Of a stretch of 64,000 bases of DNA, positions 1 to 12,557 are shown in pieces. The stretch is from Trametes villosa. Its lineage: Eukaryota > Basidiomycota > Agaricomycetes > Polyporales > Polyporaceae. Location of the stretch: the NCBI GenBank assembly GCA_002964805.2, contig PUDQ02000003.1, positions 2,356,001 through 2,420,000 of the forward strand. The letters are read 5' to 3'. The notes under the pieces were generated by a model that searched no databases, was not told the origin of the DNA, and saw only the letters and a program-made list of their open reading frames with translations. How positions within the stretch are numbered: position 1 is the stretch's first letter; each line of letters begins with the position of its first letter. The position numbers and the translations under genes were made by a program.

Positions 1-850
1 GCGCGCCGTGGTGGCTCATCGCGAACTCCGGAAAATCACAGCGAACGTTGCATCTCCCCTGCGTACAGCACGTCCTTCCGACACCTTCTAGCGTGCGCTC
101 AGTGATGACGTTGGCGAGGTCTGGCGACGCGATGCGCGGCCCACCGACCGCTCCGAGTAAAAGGGTAGTCGGAGTGCAACCGGAGAGGGAATGCGTAGCA
201 CGCTCGCACTCGTGCGTAATGGGGGGAACGCCCAGACCGTGCCAGAGGCGTGCGGGCGGGTGTCTTCGGCATCCTGGGGCGTCCGGGCCGTAGTGATGGG
301 AGGCGCGGACTCTTCGTGTGGGTAGCGCAAGTGACCGATTCGACATGAGAGAGTTGCAAAGGATAGAGGGTCATGCGAGAGGGCTCCGACGCGAGCTGCC
401 GTTGGATGCTAGAATACACGGGGGGAGCGCGCGGCGGCCGCACGCGCGCCTTTGGGGAGCGCCAGATGCCGCCCTCGACGAGGCCCTTCGCTGTGCCGTC
501 CTGCACCGAACATCCCAGGCAGCCCGTTCGCCTGTCCGTGGGAGCGCGCTTGCTCGTACTCGTTGCAGCGGAGCCGCTGGATCGCTGCCAGATCGCGACC
601 TAGATCGTGAGCTCGCTGCTGGCTACAGAGTCTGTGCTCTCAACCGCCTGGTGTAGAGCCGAGTGCGAGGGCGGCACAAGCGGTAAGCATCGCACTCAGT
701 GGCTCGGACGCTCTCCGAACTTCTCCAGACCGCGCCGCTGTCTCCGTGGAGATCGTAATTGACCGCGTCTCCGTATGAGCGGTTCTCGTCGAAGTCTCCT
801 TGCAAAAACAAGGCCGCAGCGGAAGAGAAGTAGGTCGTGACGGAAAACAG
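1..850 (-). pseudogene. decayed copy of Zn2Cys6 transcription-factor middle region (ghost 1)
   Basis: Read on the minus strand, about 390-800 aligns with exon 4 of the transcription factor at 40478-45098. The intact gene has NEEEQVRFHGKASGL and, further on, GGIWRFPKARVWPP. Here one frame reads NEYEQARSHGQANGL and another reads GGIWRSPKARVRPP, so the match crosses frames. Several stretches of 10 or more bases are identical between the copies. Stops and frame changes rule out a working gene. The copy fades toward the left window edge and no clear splice sites remain. Between this fragment and the next (about 850-1930) I see no gene. GC stays high, so this is not a C-to-T repeat-induced mutation pattern. 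Confidence 0.6.
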
Positions 851-1929
851 AGGGCGCCTGGGAGGACCTGATGTCCTGGACGAACATCCGTAATGCTTCG
901 CGTGGCGCGGGCGTCCTCTACCGGTGGTGTGCTGGTGTAGGTCTGGTCTGCGCATCCGTGTCGCCCAGAGCGCCTTGCGGGGCGGAGGTCAGGTCGAGGG
1001 GGTAACGGAGCTAGTATCGGGCGTGCGTTGGTGAAAGCGAGCCGGGCTGCGATCGCCGCGCTGCGCACATGCCTGCGATATGGAGGAAAAGAGCATGAGC
1101 AGTTGGCCTCGTACTACGAGCTACGTACTCACTCACCTGAGTCCGGTGGCGGGTGCGACGTCCATCGTCTCCGGTTACGCTTGCTACATCGAAGCGCGGC
1201 GTCTCATTGTTTGGTGATATGGTAGTCATGTCTGGCGAGCGAAAGCGCGAGGAAAGGGCGGCGCGCTGGGGAAGAAATACCGTGCGGGCGGAGGGAAGCA
1301 GCGGTGCTGCGTGTGCACGGTGTTACTGTTGGTGGCGGGGCCGGTTGTACGCGTCCGACCGCATATGTCCGGAAAGCGTGCATATCGAATGGGTAGAGCG
1401 GCCGTCGTCATGCTATGAACGCACCACACCGGTCCTTGTCCGGTCTCGCGTCGACGTGGCACGGATGTAGTGGTCGGTACATCCTAACGGGCCTGGATAC
1501 GAGAGCCCGCGTCCGTCTAGCGCGAGCACATGAGCCCTGCGTGCGCGACACGTTCACGCGTCGTGAGCCGTGTGTTGTGGTCGAGCGCGGAGAGCCGGCT
1601 GGCATCGAGCGCTTGAGCTGGACGCTGACGGGTGCGCCGCAGCGAGTGTCAACACTCCGCGGGCGGGCAGCGTCCAGTATACGTCGCGCCGAGATGATTC
1701 TCGTGTACAATCACTAGGCCGAGCTGAACCGATCGTAGGTCAGCGAGAGGCAACTATCGCTGAAGAACGTAAACTGGCGCACCTCCTGAACAACACGAGT
1801 CAGTGCGTCCATAAGCAAGTCCGCGATGCTAGTCGAATGTGTACTCCGTGAAGGAATGAATGGACTCGTCGTGGCGCTTGATGCTCCTGCTGCGCATGAA
1901 CGCCGATTTCTGCGGATCGTCTGCGGGTC

Positions 1930-2340
1930 GTCTGCGTCAGCCGGACATAGACGAGAGCCAGAGGTGGTTAGACGGGGAGACCTGCACGGCCGGGTCGTCG
2001 TCAGAGAGCGTGCCGCGGCAAGCCTGAATGGTACATCTTCGAGCTCCTATGGCAATCTCGGTCGTTCCACGGTGACGAGCAGAAAAGCTGGATCCAGCTG
2101 ATGGTCTTTGGTCGGCTCGTCGTCCAGCTCGTGCCCTTAGGGGCCCTCGACGATACCGTGCACGGCGTGCAGCTGTCCGCGCTAGTTGCGCGAGTGCCCG
2201 TGGTCGGCGCGGTCCAGGGCAGCGATGCGTTACGAAAAGAGCGCTATGACGGTGCGGGCTACCAGGACCGAGGGTAGCATCTTCGGGTGCGTGCGTGAAG
2301 TAGCAGGCATGGCGGGTAAGGCGGGAGCGGTGTCCTAGCC
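1930..2340 (-). pseudogene. decayed SMG7/EST1-like fragment (ghost 1)
   Basis: On the minus strand this resembles exon 3 of the SMG7/EST1-like gene at 25008-28636. The ghost reads GTLSDDDPAVQ...SNHLW where the intact protein has GILPDDDAPAD...RNHFQF. On the plus strand, about 2190-2250 matches the sequence around 28250-28310 (shared runs such as GTGCCCGTGG and CGGCGCGGTC), and the 12-mer AGCTGGATCCAG is shared in the expected place. The frame is broken. It lies upstream, in the minus-strand sense, of the transcription-factor ghost, the same order as at 16-18 kb. Confidence 0.5.
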
Positions 2341-5195
2341 AGAGAGGCCGCCCGGAGCGCGGTGGGCGACGCGAGAGGTTCCATCGAGGCAAATCGTTCT
2401 CAGGCTGCTGTGAGTTCGCTCTTGCGCGCCGGTCGAGGAGCGCGCCTTCAAGCTGGGTGGCCGTGCTAGTGTCGACCCGAGGACACGCCGATGTTCATCA
2501 TCGAGGTCCCGCGCTCAGCTCACGTCGCTCGTGGATGCAATCGCGCCGGGTAGTTCACGATGGCCCGGGCATGGCCTTCCGGTGCGCCAACCTGTTTGCT
2601 GTAGGTGATCACTACTCCATAGCCTCGAGTCTCTGCGTGACTCCCGCAACGCTTGACTTGCGCACGGCGTTCGTCGTCCGGCCCTCTACACCCCTGTGCG
2701 AGATTGAGTGAGCAGTGCATGGGGCCTCGGCAGAGCGATACGGGATAGAAAGCCGTCGCAACGCACCTGAGAGCATGGGTTGAACGGTACTAGTAGGAGA
2801 TGTATGATTGAGCAGTGGTAGCTCCACGCTAGCTCGGAGAGGCGGATCGACTGCTAGCGGTAGAGCTCGGGGTGCATATGAGCTTCATACGGCTCAACCT
2901 CACGAGCGGGCCCGCCGGCCAACCCGCGTGGAATGGGGTATCCAGGGAGTCAGACTGGATGGCGGCGATACTAGGGGCGAATTGGTTGTTCGCAGGTCAG
3001 CCTATGGAGCAGGGATGAGAGCGGGGCGATATGCGTACTTGCTTCACGTCAATCCGCGGACGTCAACAGAGTGCCGGCGCGTGAGGGCTTTCTCATTCTA
3101 CGAGCCGTCCAGGTTGAGAGCGCGTACCGCTTGACCGGTTGATCGGCGCCGGCCTCGAGAGGGGGCTAGCAAGCAGTTGGGAAGTCTGCCCGCAGATACG
3201 CCGTGCAGTTGGGAGCCGCGAAGAGAAGACGAGAGCTGCAGACGATCGAGAGGAGACGAGCCTAGGTCGAGCGAGGACGAGCAAGCGGTGGGAGACCAAG
3301 TGACGTAGCGCCCACGTCACCTCCCGTCTGCGCGCTTGCGCTCCCCGCGTCTTGCCATCGCACCTCCAACACCACCCAACACCTCGCTCTCGACACACCC
3401 CGCCTGGCCTGCAAAGATATGGCGAAGGACACGCTCGACACTCGCGCAGAATCTGCCTCGAAAGGCTAGGCCTACCCCATATCGCGACACACCCCAGCGC
3501 AGCCAACACGCCTCCCTCGTCCACGCACGCGAAGGCTCTTCGGCCTGCGATCTCATCGACATCGCGTGTCTGCACCGTGTTCACGCCTGCTAGAACGTAC
3601 GTCGATCTAGACTCGTTCCCCGTGGCTCTGAGCTCACCCAGGGAGTAGCATGGCAGACATGGCCACTCATCCGGGAAGCGCAGCATCGACGCGCGATGGT
3701 TAAGCTCTGTCGGCTCACGGGCTTGATACCGATAGCGAGCATGGAACGGCCTCGGTGCGTCATATCTACATCGCGTATCGCTGTTCTCTACTAACACTTC
3801 TCGCGCACGCAGCTTGAAGCCCCACGACTCGAAAGGGCGTCGACGCTCGCTCTACCACAGCGTGATTCGGTCCTCCCCTTTTCCCGTCCGCCAGCACCTC
3901 CTTTCCGCTCGCACCCCAAGGCCCTCCGTCCTCTCCTCACCTGCGACGCTGCCTGCGTCGGTGACCCCCAGGACGACACCGCGCTGCTCGGATCGGTGTC
4001 GTTTCCAACGTTGCCAGCCAACCGCGCCATGCTCTGTTGTCGCTGGTATGCTTTCCGCGGCAACCCGTGATGCTCACGGGTGCACGAGCGTCCTGGACGG
4101 GTGCTATCACCCTCGTGGCCGTTCTTGATCCTGCCGGCCGACCTCCGGGGAGTCCTCCAGACGCAAGAGAGCATCGCGCGCCGGAAAGATACCATCACGA
4201 CTCACGCTGTAGTCTCTCAACATGGCACGTTCTCTCCTCTGCTGGTGCGGCGTCTAGAGCTGACGTCGCCTCTACAGGATGCGTACCGCGTCCGCGTAAC
4301 CTCACGCGGATGATGCCGTTCAAGGTCACCTCTCCCATACCGTAGATGGCATCATCCGCCGTACATGGCGCTGTGGGTGCTGTCCTGGAGATATCAACCT
4401 CTCGACGTTGTCCCACGGTGCGTCCAACTCGCTTGCTGGCCGGCGCTTGGTACTGATTTTGCGATGCCCGTCGCAGGAACCGCGCATCGCCGCCTGCGTG
4501 GTACGAACACGAACGTCATCCCTCAGACGAGCACCCCCGCGGCCGTCGTCGTGGGCTTCTTCGACCCGACGTGTGTCCAGTATCTGCCTGCACATACTCT
4601 CTAGCTGACGTCCCCTTCGCAGAGCGCACTCCACATCCGTATGAGTTTCGCGCCGTGTCGATGGCCTCGTTCGCCGCGCGCAGTGCCCCGGCGCCACTTT
4701 CGCGCGCGTCTCTCCTCACGAACCGTTACGCGCAGTACGTACGCTCTGTGCACCCCTCCGCGCGCTGGTGCTGATGCCGCGACGTCCACCGTAGCGGCCG
4801 CGCGTCGTCAATCGGCGTCATCTTCGACTCGACACCGTATGCTCAGGTCGTGCTCGTCGTCCTCAAGCGAGGTTCGCGGCACCTCAGGCACGCCTTGACG
4901 CCCTCGAGGAGGACGTTCACGCTCCACATACGTCGGATCTGTGCGCCTAAGTGCGAGGGTGGCGACGGTTGCTCCTCGTGTACACATACGGTGCTCGTAC
5001 TGCGGGCGCGATGCGCGCTGTGCTGTCAATGTTGAGGGTGTTGGGTGTGTTACTGACCTGTTCTCCGTGCGCCCTGCGCTCCCTCTCGCGCCGCCATGTC
5101 GAGTACGCCGCACGTCGTGTATCGCGCGGATAGATACAAACAGAGACTGGGACCGGTCACCGATACCGTATACGTAGCATAGTCCATCGTCAGTC
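2341..5195. other. no supportable gene
   Basis: GC-rich sequence with only overlapping, low-complexity open frames. No splice-site series, family motif or conserved start was seen. It probably contains further decayed duplicate sequence, but I could not align any of it to an intact gene. Confidence 0.4.
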
Positions 5196-5202
5196 AGAGG
5201 CC

Positions 5203-5430
5203 GTCACAGGAACCAAGAAGCCCCGCCTGCAGACCGCTTGCTCGCCAGCACAAGCACAAAGGAATGTCTCGGGCGCCGGCGGGCGTGTGCAGCACGCCTC
5301 CTATTTGCGTCCGCACGTCGCCCCCGCTCGACGGCGGGAGGTCGCGCTGCGGCCCGCCGGTGCCCTACCGTCTTTGCGCCGTTGCCGGTCTGCCTGCAGC
5401 CTGTTCGGTGGGGGAGGAGGTGTTGTACAG
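5203..5430 (+). repeat. dispersed repeat R1, copy 1 (F-box 3' flank)
   Basis: About 230 bp beginning near the phrase CGTCACAGGAACC. It is clearly homologous, with scattered substitutions, to the reverse complement of 54705-54925 and, at its end, to 18387-18470. All three copies lie just downstream of an F-box gene of the same family and in the same orientation relative to it, so R1 is probably the ancestral 3' flank carried along when the gene was duplicated. Confidence 0.7.
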
Positions 5431-5525
5431 AGTAAGTAGGAAGGGAGAATAAGAACGGGGAGAGTATATGGGAGGAAGAGGTATAGGAGGATGAGGGTAG
5501 CAGAAAATAGAGTCCAGGAGTGAGT

Positions 5526-6080
5526 CTAGAGTGAAGTGTGGGAGAGAACAGTGGTTAGCTGTTCTTCATCGCTCTGGAAGTGTTTGTTAGTGTGAATAAC
5601 TGTGCATAAAATCAGACAGCATACCTGGACAGCAGCAGTTTGCTGGTCAGGGAGAGCCCTTGCCTTGGTAAACAGGTTCGGCTTCCAGTCTAATTTGGAT
5701 GTGAGTATCAGTTGAGTGTGCAACACCAACATGCATAAAATCATGGCATACTGAAACATTTAACACCAACTGTGATGGCATCCTTCAGTGCAGGCAGGTT
5801 CTTGAAAATTTCAGTAGTCCACCATTCTTCATCCAAGATGATGTAGTCAGACTCAAGTTCGATTTTATAATCTGTCATATGAGCAAATTGTTGTAAGCAC
5901 TGCTGCATTGCCTTGCCACTGATGATGACGAGCAGATCTGTCCTTGAGCATCCATAGGTGTACACCTGAGTGCTTGATGTTTGTGGATTCGTGGGCTGCT
6001 GAGGGTGCTGCACTGTGTGATACTTGGGTGAAAGTCTAATGGACAAGGAGCTGCATCAGGAAGTGTGCATAGTACTGCCA
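5526..6080 (-). pseudogene. F-box/LRR-like family, C-terminal remnant (copy A)
   Basis: Encodes only the last part of the family seen intact at 18525-19923 and 53174-54534. Shared blocks are YGCxRTDLLxxxSGKAMQ, EEWWTxEIxKNLPALKD and a terminal exon with LPDQQTAAVQ. An in-frame TGA precedes the first good block and the whole N-terminal half is absent. The upstream edge coincides with base 6081, the left end of the Plavaka element. R1 lies downstream as in the intact paralogues. It cannot encode a complete F-box protein. Confidence 0.75.
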
Positions 6081-6140
6081 CACTAACGGAACTAGCCAGC
6101 TGGGCTTAGTGATCGCAGTATGTCTAGCATTCTCAGCTCG
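6081..6140 (+). repeat. left terminal inverted repeat, Plavaka element
   Basis: Starts CACTAACGGAACTAGC and contains AGTGATCGCAGT about 30 bases in. This mirrors CACTGAAAGCGCTAAC plus AGTGATCTCAGT at the other end, with a short gap in the alignment. Similarity is partial, as is usual for CACTA-like ends. Confidence 0.6.
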
Positions 6141-6212
6141 GATAGAGCTCAGCACTGGTACAATTGAATCCAAGGTTCTTCGGTTGACATGTAGCAATGA
6201 GGGATACAAAGG

Positions 6213-9200
6213 TTATATTATTGTCTCGTGAGCGTGATAGTCTGCATACCAATTGACATAAAAACATCGGAATGCATCGAGCGAATCAGCGTGGTGGAAG
6301 GAGGTAGGAATCGCAGACCGATTATACACGGGGATGAGATGGCATGCACGTATGATCTGGTCAATACCTATCACAGCAGACATAGGCCGGCCGTGATGAC
6401 GCTCGGGCTTCACACGCCACATGCCCGTTGCTGCGTCCGGAGCATCCCCATCGAGTGTGAACCACTCGATCAGAGCGCAGGGATACTTATCAACACCGTA
6501 CATGAAGGAGATGAAGGCGCGCACACGTGCGACGGCCATCCCGAGCATCCCGATTGCATCGGAATCCGTCCGCACGAGTACGGTATCGTAGCGTGCTCGA
6601 GACCGGAACCAGTTCGGACTACACTGGATATACTCCTGGTGCATGCCACCCGGGCCGGCCAGCTCGCTCGGGGCGTAGAACGCAGCAGTCGCGGCGTGGT
6701 AGATCGACAGCTTCGTGAGACGTGGGATTTCCGGGCAGTCGTCAAGGGCGAGATCTGCGGCTAGATCGTCTTCTGGGTACAGCTTGTCGTGGAGGAAGCG
6801 CCGGAGAAGCGCCTCTAGGTGTGGTTGTCTGAGGCGATAGGCGGCGGCGTTGACACGACATGTATAGGCTATGCGACATTGAGGTCAGCGCACTGTAGTA
6901 TAGCCACAGGCGTTAATAGAGAGGCGTACCTGGGCGAGCACAAAGCTCGACATGGGTGGTGCTTCGAGCCCCGATGTTCGACGCATCAGCATCGGCTTCG
7001 TCCCTGAAGCGGTCGTCCTCTCGTGCCACTGCATCCTCGTGATCGGAGTCGTCGGAGTCGGCGGCGTCCCCAATGCCAGCGAGACGCTCCGCGTGCTTGA
7101 TGATGTGGCCTCGAAGCATTCCCCGGCGGGCGAACTCGACGCGCGCTGCAGAGAGCTTGCTGAGACGGGTGATTGTACGAATCATCTGCCCGAGGGGACG
7201 CTTGCGGTTCGACCGGCGCCACGGCTTCTTCACCGCGGCGATGTGTTTGGACTCGGTGATGGAAGAGCACAAGCCGTTCGGTGACCCGAACATCTTGATG
7301 CTGCGCACATAGTGAACCAGTGCGTGTTGGCGTGGGAGGGAAAAGCCGTCCGGACGGATCCCGGCGCGATGGAAGATGTCGCGTAGCTGGTGGAACCGCG
7401 CGAGAGTCTCGTCCATGATATCCAAGACCTCGACGGTATGCGCCGGTCGCCGCGCGAGGTAGCAGAAGTCTAAAAGGACTGCAATGCACCGAATCATCTC
7501 GTCGGGAATATACCCAACCAGGGCGGGAAGTAGAACCTGTACAGACGTGTGAGCGCGGGTGACGCGAATGCGCATAAGCGGACCAACCTTCATCAGTGCC
7601 TTGGAGTCGTTGCCTGTCCACTGTGAGAAGTTGCGCCCATCGGGGAAGCGCCGAAGGCCAGGGAAGGGAGGTACAGCGGCGAGCCTGTCAAACAATGTTA
7701 GCGACAACAAGAAACTTTCGTGCAACGGAACGAACCTCCGGTCGATATCATCGAGAATGCGCTTCGCATCCGCGCGCGAGTCTGCCGTGGCGTGTATATA
7801 TTCTTCGACCCAGGCGACCAAGTGGTCTTTGAACGTTCCTTTGATCAGCTGGTGCAGGAGGTCCGGCGAGAGGAGTTCATGGATGTCGGCGCGTGGGAAG
7901 TACTCTGTGAAGGGCTGTATTGACCGTATCAGCACTCGCACGCATGAGTTCGCACATGCTCAAAACTCACTTTGACGTTCGCAACAAGCCCAAAACTGTC
8001 CCACAGTGTGCCCGTGTCGTAGCTCTCGAGTAGCTGGGCAGTCAGCTCTCGGAACCGTGGATCACCGATGTCGCCCAAGTCCTCGGGTTTGGCAAGACAC
8101 CTGAGCGACGCGGTCAGTCCTCCAGCGCCACACAACGATCGACATGAACACGTACTTTGGACACCACCCTTGCACGATTCCCGATAGGTAGACCTGTTCG
8201 GGATAATCCGCTATGAACGGTCCGATGTCGAATATTGCACGACGGAAGTGACCATCGGGGCACCGGAGGATGGCCGGTGTCGTCATGGCTGGGCGGAGGG
8301 GAGCGAGGATCTGGGCGATTGAGTAATGGTATAGCTGCTTCTTGAATAAGCGAAACTCGTCGTCGTCTTCGCTGTGCCGCTCGCCTAAAGATGCCTTTGT
8401 GTCAACTGGCAGGACAGTGACAAGCTAGCAACGTGAAGTTAAGGCCCACCTTTCGGGATAGCGAGGAAAGCCAGAGGAACCACAGCATCACGGTGTGCGC
8501 GGCGCATATCGTTACTGATGTTCCCGACCGACATGTAGAGAGGGTGGAACTCCTGGTTGCCGGTGCCCACTGATACTGTGGTCTTGTCAGCACCGAGGAC
8601 GATCGGCGTGTACATGGAGCCGTTTGCAGCCGGATCTTCAGCTATCTTGTCCTGCAGGTTATGGTCAGTTTCCTCTGACAGCGTCAGCACAAGGTGATCG
8701 CCCGTACCGCTTGGCGTGTTGCCCAGGTGCCCGACAAGAGGTTGCAGAACCTTCGGACCCTGCCACCGGTTGCGTTCTTGACGAACTCTTCATACGGCAC
8801 GTAGTCGAATTTGCCATGGAAGTCCGAGCTGCCTATCATCGCCTTCGCAGCGTCGAGGGAATTCCGCGTATGAATGACATATACCTGCCGCTTCCAGGCC
8901 GGCGAGTGAGCGTCCACGGGGCCAGTATACCGGACCGCAAAGCTCGACCACCCAGCCTGACCCTGCCGTATACTGTCGATGGACTGGTGAAAGTGGTCGG
9001 CGTTGTCGAAGATCACGGGGATATGATCTTGACCGTGTAGTATGGCTCGAGCTTGGAGAATGTCAAGAAGATGGTCGATATCGCCTTCGGATTTCTCCAT
9101 CTTCTCAAAAACAAGCTCGGCGAATTCGAACTGCGGTCGATCCACGAAAGGGTCCCAGTCGTGGGCGGCGTTGCGAGGTGGGGGAGCGGCACCGGCGGGC

Positions 9201-9417
9201 AGATTTGCGCCGTTAGCGTTGCATGGCAAAGCTGAAAGTTGGTGAGTTAGGAAGATGTTAAGATAGTCTCGGAACGCTGACCGGTGAGGGTGCCATGATA
9301 GCGGAAGAGCGACTTGGGCGGCGGCGGTTTGGGGACGCGGTGGTAGTGGTTGTGATGCTGGGATACGCCGCGGAAGGTGAGGAATGAGCGAGAACATCTG
9401 ACACAAGAGCGAGCCAT
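6213..9417 (-). CDS. Plavaka-family transposase
   Basis: Seven exons: 9417-9282, 9231-8708, 8651-8450, 8405-8156, 8100-7971, 7914-6930, 6868-6213. The introns of 44-61 nt all have GT-AG borders, giving 960 residues with no break. The N-terminus has a C2H2 finger (CVRC...HHNHYH, residues 5-26). The core carries the blocks known from basidiomycete Plavaka transposases: GADKTTVSVGTGNQEFHPLY, RRAHRDAVVPLAFLAIPK, CPDGHFRRAI, YFPRADIHELLSPDLLHQ, PPFPGLRRFPDG, FSQWTGNDSKALMK and PRQHALVHYVRSI. The family is taken to cut and paste CACTA-like elements through an RNase-H-like fold. The start is the first ATG before the finger. Intactness suggests recent activity. Confidence 0.88.
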
Positions 9418-9863
9418 GAGAGAACGAGGAGAGGGCAGGGGAAGTTGCAACAGGATGCCTGGGTAGTGTCCTTACGCAAGCGACGCGGAGAGAGCAGTGT
9501 TTGTTGACTCAAGAGAAATAAGGTTCACCAAGCCACATGTCGCGAGCGCGGGTTGCGCCCGACCCAGCCTGAGCCTGCCCCTCACCAGCGCCTGGTTACT
9601 GGAGACGACTCTGCAGCCTTAGACTCGCCTCTGTCTGCCTCTGGTCGTGGCTCTACTTGCGTGGTCAACCCTCGAGTCACTCCAAGGTGAGGATGCCGAC
9701 CATTCCAGCTCAGCCGGTCCTGAAATTACTGTAGTACAGTACATCTGCGCATTCTGGCGTAAGTTGCAGTTTTCATCTCCAGATCGTCATTCGATTAACT
9801 CACTGAACTCGCAAACATCACACCAGCTGTTGATTCTGGTAGACGTGTGCATGTACTAGCGTC
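9418..9863. promoter_or_regulatory. divergent promoter region of the two Plavaka genes
   Basis: The 446 bp between the transposase start (minus strand) and the accessory-gene start (plus strand). It must hold both promoters. I see no coding exon and no clear TATA or operator-like repeat that I would defend. Confidence 0.4.
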
Positions 9864-12380
9864 ATGGCGCGGCGCTACAACACACGCCCATCGACGCAGA
9901 AGGCCCGACCCGGCGTCGAGGCTGGGCTGGCTAAACGGTGGCAAGCGGACATTCAGGCAGAAGCCAGCCAGAAGAGAGAGACGAAGACGAAGAAAAGCGA
10001 GGCCAAGGCCAAGGAGCGCACTCAAGTAGTCGAACGTGAAAAGGCAGGTGCGCGTGCAGTTGCTGCGTTGCAGGATGGACGTGCGCAGCATCTCCACGAC
10101 GAGGACGCACATGTGCTGGATGTTCCCGCCTCAGAGTCGGACGAGGAGATAGGTCAGTGTCTCGTAGCCTCGTGCATGCGGCATCACCACGAGTTCCTGA
10201 CTTCGGCAGCAGGTGACACCCGAAGCAGCGGAGACGCTGACGAGCGCGGCGCCTCGCGCGCTGTAAGCCCAGCGGCTACCGGGGCCTCTGATCCCCACGA
10301 CGACGACGACGACGACCTCAGCGGCCCGCAGCCTGCCCCTCTCACCGATCCCATACTCCCTGACGACACGTTCGACGATAACGATGAGGACGACTCTCCA
10401 GCCCTAGGCTCTAGCGACGAGTTCCCCGACTGGCCATTGGGCGGGGAAGGGGAGGATTCCGCAGATAGCGCTGCGCAGAGCTGGATCGAACACGGTGAAC
10501 CGGAATCGTCGAGCGACGAGGAGCCACCTGCATCCAAGGTAAGTCGTATCGCCTTATGATGCGCATCCCCGACCTGACCCCTGTACAGAAACCCAGGAAA
10601 GCAGCTGCGTCGTCGCAGCCCAAGAAGAAGGATCGCGGAGCCGCAGTGCCTCCTTCAGTCAAGGAACCGGCCGCCGGACAGAAGCCAGCCAAGGTACCTA
10701 TATTAGCCCGTTGCCGTATACTATCTAACACGAACCAGGCCCTTACAGCGGCGGAGAAAAAGAAGCGCCGTGTCAGCGAGGTCCGCGCAAGCATTGACAG
10801 CCAACGTGAGCACTCGACTCCCACAGGTGCTGCTGCAGCTGCATCCGTCTCCCTGCCAAAGCAACCAGCGAAGAAAAGGTGAGCAGATCGCATTCATACT
10901 ATGTCTCCGCACTCCTGACGTGTACTCGCTCCAGCAAGAAGCCCGCCACGAAGGTCAAAGCCTCGAACCTCGACGCATTTGTACCCGACTACCGAGAGCG
11001 CATCCGTGCGGGGCATCCGGCTCACTCGGATGACGCGTCCGCGACGGTCGAACCGCCTGACTCCCCCACCGCGACTTTCACGTTCATCGGGGACGCGCCG
11101 CGGCGTCCAATGCCTACTCGTCCCAAGCCGAAGAGGGGCGCCACCGCTACAGCACCCCTTTCGGATGAAGAGCTAGGAGGGTTCAACGATGGAGACGTGA
11201 CCGAGAGCCGGCGTGCTCTGGTGGTACATACGCCGGCGCGCGACAACACGGTATGTGACCTCCTTCCCTACTCATGCTTTGTCTGACACTCTTCTTAGTT
11301 AGTTGCGCGTACATCGGACGTCACGATCGAGGGCGACAAGGCGACTCCCATGAGCTCCAAGAGGAAGCGTCGCCCCCCTCGCCATGACGTACCCGCCGAG
11401 GAGTCCCGCCGCTTCGACGCGCTGCCCGACTGGGCTCAAGACGACATGTACACCAAGATCATCCCCACGCTCGTCAAGCATTTTGGTGCTCGCGAGTATC
11501 CGTGGGATCTCGACGGCCAGAAGCGCGACTATTTCTTCAAGCTCTTCAAGGCGATCATCAAGCGTCTGCATCCGCGTCGCGCCGCGGACCTGTCGAAGAG
11601 CGACAAGGTATACAAGTTCGTAAGTTGGTTCATCTCGCCGACGAGCCGGATTCTGGCTGACAACCACTACAGGCTCGTCAAGCCGTCTATAATTGGCGCA
11701 AACAGCTCTGGATCACCGCCGTCAAGAACCTGACGGAGAACGTCAAGGAGAGGCTTGCCCAGCCGGATGCGAGCCGCGCCGCCATCGCCGCGTGGGTGTC
11801 GAATGCCCTCGCGCAGGGTGGGGAGGTCATGTATGCGTCGCCGAACACGGTGGTGAGTGCCGCCACAGCTGCGCCCTAGCCCTCGCCGAACTGATCATCA
11901 TCCGATAAATAGAACCCTGACGAGGCGACGGATGCCCTTCATTCGTCCCACATCCTCAAGGTGTTGGCATCTCATCTCAAGGCGACGGAAGGCAGCCTCA
12001 TGGAAGAAGGCCACCCCGTGGGCGCGCTCTCACTTGTGATTGTCGCGGTAAGTATCACTTTCATCATCCGTACGTTGTGCTGATCAAGTCTACTGCAGGT
12101 ACGCCGTGCTTTCGAGTCGTTCAAAAGCGGCTCGTATGTTGCGCCGTCCGACGAATTCGGCGAGCGCCTCATGGGCCCTAGGACCGAGCGCGCGCGCAAA
12201 GCGTCGGTGAAAACGCTGTGTGACAAGCCGCATCGCTTCGATCGCCTCCTGGAGGCCGCGGAGAGGTTCGTTCCAACCATAGGTGAGCCCAAGGCGCGTC
12301 AGGGCGTCGGCCGGCAGGACGATGCAGATTTCGACGAGTTTATGGCGGTTGACCGCAGTAGTTCTCCTGTACGCGAGTAG
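9864..12380 (+). CDS. Plavaka accessory protein, uncharacterised
   Basis: Nine exons: 9864-10152, 10210-10538, 10589-10693, 10739-10878, 10935-11250, 11299-11619, 11673-11852, 11913-12047, 12099-12380. This gives 698 residues and every junction is in frame. The first (57 nt) and third (45 nt) introns are in-frame and may be optional. The N-terminal half is basic and lysine-rich, followed by a long acidic Asp/Glu/Ser stretch. The C-terminal half is globular, with ARQAVYNWRKQLW, GHPVGALSLVIVAVRRAF, FKSGSYV and HRFDRLLEAAERF. I recall this C-terminal pattern from uncharacterised repeat-associated basidiomycete proteins but know no function. Its place inside the element, opposite the transposase, suggests a role in transposition or host interaction. 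Confidence 0.75.
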
Positions 12381-12557
12381 CATGTACCCATTGTAGTTGG
12401 CCAATCCCACGATGATCCAGTACCCATTATAGTCACCCAATTCCACAACGATTTACCGCCCGATTCACGGTCTGTCAATACTATCCCCACTAGTGGACCT
12501 GGGGGTCGACGATGCATCCGATTCATGTTGCTAAGTACTACATTCCTAGCTTACTAT

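Noticed and set aside
10153..10209. Continuous reading of exon 1 of the Plavaka accessory gene without an intron
   Set aside because: The 57-nt segment is in frame either way, but it has a good donor (GTCAGT), a branch-like CTGAC and a CAG acceptor, so an intron is preferred. Read-through cannot be excluded.
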